Of a stretch of 64,000 nucleotides of DNA, positions 26,901-35,900 are shown piece after piece. The stretch is taken from positions 2,852,001-2,916,000 of the forward strand of contig CP099853.1 in the NCBI GenBank assembly GCA_030062745.1, written 5' to 3'. The DNA is from Capitulum mitella (Eukaryota > Arthropoda > Thecostraca > Pollicipedomorpha > Pollicipedidae). The notes under the pieces were generated by a model. The model had not been told where the DNA came from. It searched no databases and was given only the letters and a program-made list of their open reading frames with translations. Position 1 is the stretch's first letter. Each line of letters begins with the position of its first letter. A program made the position numbers and the translations under genes.

Positions 26901-29900
26901 GGCATATGTTCGAAATGGTTTATCGCCGTGAAATTTTTATGGAAAACATATCGCAATAATGCTCTCAGGGATTGTTGATCTCAGGGATCTTGATAAATAC
27001 AACAAATCTCCTGTCTCAGATTTTGCGGAATTTCCCGGGTCTTTGACCTAAGGTTAATCCCATTTTCAAGGGATGTCCTTTTTTCGGAATTTTTCAAAGC
27101 ATTTTTTTTAATGTGGGGTGATGCAGACATCTCGTTGCCGCCAATGAACAAAGTATCAGTGACTTCAAACCATTGTACTGAGGTCAGGTCGCAAATACCT
27201 GTGATGAGGAAAAATGTGCCGCCGTTAAAATCAGCCATAAATTAACCAGAACCGGTAGAACATTAGAAAACAGGCTCGCACTGTTGCAAGTAATATCAAG
27301 AAGTTCACAGTTTCCAAAACCACATATTTTGGAAGGAAACAGGTTCTCACGAATGAAGCTCCTCCACTTGTGTAGATTGAAAACTAATGATTCTTGGAAA
27401 ATTTAAGGATGACAAACCATCGCAAGAACCACTCGGATTAAAAAAATATTACATTGAGAGGCTTATGTCGCGAAATAAACAAACTTTAAATTAGTTCGCC
27501 TTAATTTCATACCACGCACGGCTACGGCGCCCGTCGGCAGTCGGCGCGAAAATGGCCGTGTCTGTAACTCATTGTTTCGGCTTATATATTAAACAAATAA
27601 GAGAAATTAGGCCTGCATGGGCATCTGCGGACTTCAGCTACTTCGTTGGTGTCTTTACCTAGATTTTGTAAACCACAGCCCTTGAGATCCAAACCGCTTC
27701 TCGGCTTCATGTAGTCGGCTGCAAGAAAATATATAGGGCGTAAACGGCTCACGTATTATTCAAAAGTACAAATGAGACCAATCTGGAACTCTACTTATCA
27801 CGAGCTTTTCAACGGTGTCATGTTTTTCTTGCTACCAACCGCTCGTGAGTAAGGGTAACGGTCAATCCCCCCCCCCCCAGTCGGGCGTGATCGGCGCCGA
27901 ATGCCAATCGGGCGCTGGTTAACCTCAACAGCAATAGGAACGGGAAAGGATCAGATCCAAGGACATCACAGGCTAGTAAAATAGTCACTGGATGATATGA
28001 CAATTTTACTTCAACATGTCTGCTCCCTCACAGTTCTAACACAGTATACTATCTTCATCTTTGTGTCAATATTTAGTACATATGTATATCATGAATGCCA
28101 ATGTCAAAAGAAAATAACATGGAAGTTGCTTTTGGTAGAGGCCTGTTTCCGCAAAGAACATTCTGTAACTGTTCGAAAAACGCCATATCACATGAAACTG
28201 TCTTAACGCCCTCGCAGATACCGTGCACTTAACCATGAAGAAAACACTTAATGATGCCACGCAGTTCACATGTCTTTTGGAAAATAAGACAACCCTCCCA
28301 AAAGAAACACAAAGTATCTCAAAGGCTGCCAGAATTTTCACTTGCGCATCACTGGACATGCAATGTAAAACTGAGCTTGAAACAAATGGTGAAAAGGAGA
28401 TTGCAGGCGACGCAATTTTAGCCAGCTAGAATGTTTCTTGATTATAGAAATGAATTAAAAATAGAAGATATTATTGAAAAGAAATGAAACATAAATAATA
28501 CATTAAATATATCATCAAAAATAAAAATAGAAAAATGAAAGGGCATATATGAAAAGCAAAAAGGTGATAATAAAAAATACGTATTTTTGCAGGGATTTTC
28601 TGTGAATTGTTCCAACCTACTAACCAATGTAACTTTTGCACAAAAGAACCGACCATTCTAGCGCTTTACTTCAGGTGACGTTTAGGTGCTGATAACCAAG
28701 ATACCTGCGAACTGACAACTTCATCAGCTTTTGATCTGTGTCTTGAAGAAATTTATGGTGCATGAGATGCAGTACTATTTGCATGAGATGAAATCAGAAC
28801 TTCCTCTGTGATGCGTTTTACTCATTCAAGCTCAATTTATGAATCACAGGTTCTGTCTGGTGTGAAACGACATGTGCATTCAAGCTTGAAAAGTAATCTA
28901 CGTGCTTTAATCAGATCTTTCGTATATCACCAGACCACTGTAGCATGTAGCATGCTGCCGCCTTCCTGGACGGGCCAGTTTGGTCGCACTTTGTCGCTGG
29001 ATTGTCAGATGATCTGGAATTGGGTCCAGTTAATGATATATGTCACTCACTGTGAAAATGTGCCAATGCTCATGAATTGCTATTGAAGCATGATAGTTGC
29101 AAATACTCTTCATCAACCTAAACCCTCGCCCGTATAGAGGCTTCTACGTAACGCGGATGGTTCCTACGCCCTCCGACCCTCCCCCACGGCCCACTTCCTC
29201 ACCGTGCGTCCTGGAGCGGCAATAACAGCGTCTTGCGCATGACGTGACGTCGCGATGGTATCCGTTTTGAAAGTCTGAGGCGAACGGGTGAACTTCTATT
29301 TCCGGTGAAAAATCAAAAAATTGTTAGAGAGTGATACTTTTTCGAGTGTAAATACAAATGAGCGCCAAAGAATAAATGACGATGAAACGAAGCGGACACC
29401 ATAGCGTTCGACAAACAACTGTGAGTCTGTACCCCTAATCTGTACCCCATATGATTGCATTTCACTCATGGAGTCCGGTCCAGGTCATGCTAGGTCAATC
29501 CTGGTCAAATGGGGGTCGTCGGCTAAAATGCGTTCGAGGAGCTCCAGAAAAATTTTGTTTTGTAAATTAATGTACCATCTGAATTAACCAGCAATATTGT
29601 CCATTGAGATGTAAAGCTCATCCTAGGTCACCCAAAGTCATCTTATGTCATCCAAGCTTAGCAGGTCAACTAGAAAGACTTCGGATTAGCTAAAAATTGT
29701 GACCTGGATGTAGTGAAGTCGTTTTTTAAATTCATATTTGACAATTGCAGACTCATCAGTTCAGTTTATTTGCGAATCTTTCCATCGCATAGATTACTGT
29801 CTGATCTTAGTCATTACAATACAGTACATGCGCAATAGTTATAAAACTAGAAACCCCGCGGCCGACACCGCTTTGTCCCTCGGAACAAATGTAAGGCGTT

Positions 29901-32900
29901 CGCAGCACTCCGCCCTCTTTTGATGAAATAATACGTAACGTTCACGAATTTGACATCATTCGGTTGTTTATCCCTTAGTCAATCCGAATATATAGTTTGT
30001 TTTGCGGTACCTATTTCCTATTGCATCTCCAGAAATAAAAAGTAATGTGTTCCCGCCGTAGCTGATGACCTCTGGTTACGCCTTCGGTAATTCGGGTAAT
30101 TAGCATAAAGCCAATTAGTCTATTTGCATTGTTAAAAAACATACAATTTTGAGCTGACTTGTGTATATTTCAATGTTTTTGTGTCCTTCAGCCGTCTCAC
30201 GGTGAGACAAAACTGAGATCGTTGCAGACCGGCGGCGTCGGGGCGTGACAACAACTGACATGGTTCCCGTTATGACGTCATGGCTCGTTACCATGGTCAC
30301 GCAGAGAAGATTTCTCACCAAAAGATGTGAAACGGATGTTCCAGAGGGCGCACCAAGTTTCGAATGGATCAAATAAACCTTTAGGGAGAAATCCTCGTAA
30401 AGCCTCAAGGAGGAGGAACGTGCATCAACCCGCACCCTGTACGGGCGAAGGTTAAGATGTCCTTTAGACTAAAGTATGATTACATACACGAATGGTTCAC
30501 AAGTGAAGCATATATATTTTCTTCTAATTAACTGCGGTGTTTTGTATCTCAAGCAACATGGCTTTGGTAAGACAGCCCTAAATATACATTGCATTTTGTT
30601 CTGGAAATTTCAGAGCTGTCCCAAAATATGAAAATGTGGAACTATGTATCTTTGAACTTCCCGCCTGGGCTTAAAGTATATTTCACTCGCGGGTCTCTGC
30701 GGGCTTTTTCTGGGTGGGAAATTGGTGTGGGGTCAGCACATGTTTTCTGATCTAGCTTGCGGGACAAGGCGGGTTTTCAGACTTCCAAACAGTGGCATCT
30801 GTAATCAGTGCCAGCGTCGCATTGGCGGATTGATTGGTTGATGATTGGTTGAGCGGAAAATCATCGGACAAATCGCCTCGAATTTTATGCCATCCTTTTG
30901 ACGACAAGCGACACATATACATTGTCGAACGGCTTGACACCATGGGCCACCATGGACATCCTTGCAGCTTTCACCTACCTGAGTTATTCAGTATGTGGCG
31001 AATTACGTGAGAAGCAGGCTTCTCGAAATTTGGTATGCTTACCGAAGGAAACGGAGGAAGGGGCGGATGAGCAGGGGTCCGAGGGGAACCCACACGAACG
31101 CGAAATTTCAAGAGATGTTCTTCCTATAATATGTGATTGCAACTGAGATATCGAAGCTGTAACTGGAGGTCTTAGAGATCAGTTTGACATTCACCATGTT
31201 TCAGAACTCCATACGTGTTTACCGAGTTTCTGATCAGTTTCCGGTGTATTCTACTGTCAGCTGTGTGGCATTGTGAACAGGTGCAGGCCAGTGAAGGTCA
31301 GCATAAGACGAAAAAGAAGCATATGTTGCGTGATCACCAACTAATGACGTCATTGTGCATTTTGCGGGCATTGCATTGTTTATACATTTAGTTGTCTAGG
31401 AAAATTACAGCTTATCATTGCGATCCGCGACATTTTTCGCGCCGACCAAATTTCTGGGAAAGTGGCCATGGTGGAGCATCTCCTTTTCCACGCCCGACTG
31501 GCGGTCGGCGCCAATCACGACCGACTGGTGGGGGGGGGGGGCGGTTTACAGGCCCCTCTAATTCAAGAACAGTTGGTTGCACGATAAAAATAAGCGCACT
31601 GTTAGAAAGCTCGTGAAAAGTAAGGCTAAAAACTGGTGTCATTTTTGGGTTTGGATAATATGTACGCGATTCACGCCCTACATATGTTTTCTCGCAGCCG
31701 AGTGCATGAAACCGAGAAATGGCCTGCATCTTAAGAGCTGCGATTAATGAAAGTCTAGGTAAAGGCACCAATGAACAGGCGAAAGTCCGTAGATGCCGAT
31801 GCAAGCTTAATTTCCCTGATTTATTTTATATATATGACGAAACGCTGAGTTAAACACATGGTGGTTTTTGCGCCGACCGCTGGCGGGCGCTGCAGCCGAA
31901 AGCGGTATGAAATTAACGGGAACCAATTTTAGGTTTCCTTTTTTGCGACATAGGCCGTTCCATGCAATTTTCCTTTATCCTTGTGTTACCACAAAGATAC
32001 GACAGATAGAACAGATGCAAATGTAGATACAGATACGGCACGTGAATGTGTTTTTTATCTTTAGGAAATTACCTTAGAAATGCTTTTAGCTTTGGTTTTG
32101 GGTTTTAGAGACAAAAGTGCATTTTAACCTCTTTCTGCGTTAACTGCGGCAGATCTTAACCCTACTTAAACTTGATGAGTTCGGGGTCGAAATTCTAATG
32201 GCATGCTTGTTTGTTGAAACCGCTGCCGCAAACACCGACGTTACTCGCTTGTTTTGAATATTTATATATATACGCTGGTATTTATTTATATACGCTGGTA
32301 CAATATTTATATACATATACGCTGGTTTGATGCGTATTTGATGGGCAATCATCGGACAAAAATGCGTTTTGCAGGGCTAATCTAAAATCGCCAGTTGAGC
32401 ATTTTTCGCTAATGCGGGCAGGTGCATACGACCATTCAGAAAAGGAGGGGAGGGGAGTACACATTTTTTGGCTTCCCTGGTCCCCTTCTATCATTCCTAC
32501 GCCCATGAATGTTGGCAACCCTGTGTAACTGTGTGTAGCTGTGTAACAAATGCATGTGTCTCTGATGTCTAGGTGAGGAAGCGTGCGATATCATCGACAT
32601 CGAGCGTGACTACTTCGTGAGCTCGGCAACCATTGGCCTGCAGAAGAATTCTCCTTACCAGGTCTTTTTCAACCATTAGTGAGTCGCCAATGTGACGGTT
32701 GACAAAGCCGGCTTTGTATGACTAACTAGGCCGTAACCTAGATTCAGCTGGTAACAATATGACGTCCTATTTGTGATACGAGTCCCACTTTTATGGCATC
32801 AGCGAATCCGAATTACATTCCAGTCCAGGTTTGCTTGGGCCATGGAAACATCACATTCACGGGAGATTCCCCGAAGGAAACTGATGCCCTGTAGTTTGAA

Positions 32901-35900
32901 GACGATGGTGGGCTACCAGCTCGGTATTTCGTCCAACATGTCGGCAGCAATCTCCTTTCGACTGATCTCGGCAATTTTGAAATCTGCAGTATTCTGAAAA
33001 AGGTTGAGGCGATTTGTTGTACTCGTTGGTAGGTTTTGCAGTCAGTACCGTCGCTATGTGCTTTTATGTCGAGGTCCTTCGTCTCGTAAAAGCAAAATTT
33101 CATTTTCAAAAAACAAGAAAGGGAAAATAGGGAAATTCACATCAAGAAAACGACAGGAAATGCTTCGCCCCGGATGTCGTCTGTCATTTAACCCCAAAAA
33201 GATGACCAAAAAGCGTCGAAGTGCCGCCACATTCTGTACATGGTCGTCCCGAGTCTCAGGCATATCTGGCTGCCCTCAGTCTGGCACGTCTGCATGAGAC
33301 GGGTGCGACGATCCAGCTCGAACGGAGGTGGCTCAAGAAGGAACCCGAGATCTGCGACCAGCAGAAGAGCCAGGTAAGGTCATGGACCGCCATCGTCGCG
33401 ATAAAGTGGGAAATGTACCTCACGGCATAATCATTTGGACGAGATTTACTTGCTGAAAAAAGAGTAGTGGCCTCCAGAGTCATTTCTTATATTTTCGTTG
33501 ATAAGTACGTTCCGGCTGCATGATTCCAATTTCGTTACCAGAAATGCAAAAATTGCATTGAAAATTGTTCTTTTCAGTCCTCAAAATGGTGCTCGGTTGA
33601 AACGACCTGTGATTGGTTGTGACGTCATAAAACCCCCAGCGGCCGGAAGAAATGTGACGTCTAACACGACGGAAAATTCACCCCGGAGTTTTTTTTTCGC
33701 CTGCAGTTCCTGAAACGTTCCAGATGAAGCCGTGAAACTTGGTGACCGTTCATAATGCCCTTTTCAACACACGTCGGCATAAATACACGATCCCAGTGCA
33801 TCAAGCGGTGGTTCTAAAATGGATTTACGGAGCCACATTGTAAAAATTACATGTAGTTCTATTATCCGGGAGTCCAAACTAAATATACCAAGTACTGGCA
33901 AAACTGCCACCTCCATCAGAAGGTCAGTTGTTCCGTACAGCCTCCCATTCCCTCAGAACCAACACAAAGCCAACCCCAGTTAACCCGGAGCGCAAATGCT
34001 ATATTAGCTCTCGCCAGTCCAGGGGGAGGGGATATTAGTGCAGATATCCCGGAAAAAGCCCTTTGGGATAGATGCTGGACCGGCTAGCCAAATTGGCTGA
34101 AACTTTGGCTAACTGAATTTTGACCCTTTTTACACATGTTCTGAAATTTTCACGTTGATGTCATTTCAGGTCATTGAGCTGCGACTTCGTTCTCGATGGC
34201 CTGCAGATCATGGATGTCGAAACTCTGGCCCGTAGCGGCAAAATAGTGTTTTCGAAATGGTTTCAGATCAGACGTCAGTTTCCTAGTGATTCTTAAATTG
34301 CCACCCGGCTGTGAATTGACCTTTTATACCCATTGTAAGACCCAAGTTATCCAAGGTCAAAGCCACGTCTGGTCACATTCCTTGAAAATTAGTCTGCTGC
34401 GACTCCCCTTTCGGAACTTGTTTCGATGAGTCATATGGTTCTCTGGAAACATGGGTTATGTCCTTAGCGGGTCAAGTCATTCAAGGTCAAAGTCGTATCA
34501 GGCCAAGCTGCGGAGTTCGCCTCAAGCGGTGGAACTTGATCTTTTACCATGCGAACTGCTGCGGCACAGTGCATGGCCGGTTCGAAGTCATTGGAGGTCA
34601 AGGTAAAGTAGATTTTGTTTGACATCATGAAACTTCCCTGACCATTTGGACGCCATTGTGGTGTACGTGAGTTTTATAAACCCTTGCCTTGTGAATGTCT
34701 GGAAGAACCGTGCAAATGTACCTGCAATACTTTCTGAAAACTCTGGTCATAGCCACATACCTGGAGTTTTGGAAATGGAAGGTAAATGCGGTCACGTGGT
34801 GATTCTAAAAACGACATTGACGCTAAAATACCCATTAAAATATTTGATGCGTGAAAAATGGCAATTCAATAAATTCTGCCTCTCATTCCGACTTTACAGC
34901 CTTATAAAGCGTTGACTTGTAAATGTCTGAAAGAAACGTGCAAAATGCGAAAAAATGATTTGAGCTAGTTTGACCTGATCCGACAGGTCAGCCATAAGAG
35001 GCATCTTAAAATGACCTAGATAAAGGTTGCAAAGAACAGCCAGGGCTATCTACTTTTTTTTCGTTTTGCATGCCAGATGTGGAAACGCGTGGGGGTTGCA
35101 TCCCCGTCCTGGAATGGCGAAGGTGGTGAAAACCAGAATGCTGGCAAATGTTAAATCGTTACTTTTATGATTAAAAATTCGTAATACTCACTTCACATGT
35201 GCTGGGCATCTCACCTCAGTGCCCGGACTACTGCGCCGTTTTGACTCCCTGTGACTACAACACTTACTAATGAGAGCCTTGCAGTACTTCCTGATAACCC
35301 TGGTCATAGCCGTGTACGTGCAACACTTCCTGATAACCCTGGTCATAGTCATATACCCATTAAAATGTTTGATTTCCGAAAAAAGCGGCAACTCAGTAAA
35401 GTGTGCCCAATGATCCCGACTTTGTTTCCAAAAACGACAAAACAATAATACAAAAGACTATTATTGATATAATATAGGACTGCTAGGTGCTGCCCGGATC
35501 AAACGGCCTGCGATTGTTCGTCTCAATCTCCCGACGCCGTTGTGGATTGCTCACCGTCGACGACATCGCGGAACAGCAATTTGCTATCAGTGGTATGAAA
35601 ACCAGTTTATTTTGAGGATTTAAAGGGAGACGCCGTCTCAGTGCTTACCGCGTTCCGCCACTCGTGCCTGGGTGCCATTAGCGGCCGGGAAAAGAAAGAT
35701 TGCGGGAGGTGACGGTCGGGGACGACTGCCGTCCAGACGGGCACATGTGAAATGCCCGAGGCAGCCGAAGTGCCAACAAACGACATCAATACAGCTCGGC
35801 CGAGTAAACCGTTGAACCGGGACCGCGGGATTGCGGGATCCGTCACAGTTAGCTGACGACGACAAAACACCGAAACATAACGCGAAACGGCCGGCCCAAC

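Noticed and set aside
26240-30780. GCGGGCTTT-type words shared by 26.26 and 30.69 kb as a transposon pair
   Set aside because: Short shared words only; no ends, target duplication or longer match could be seen.
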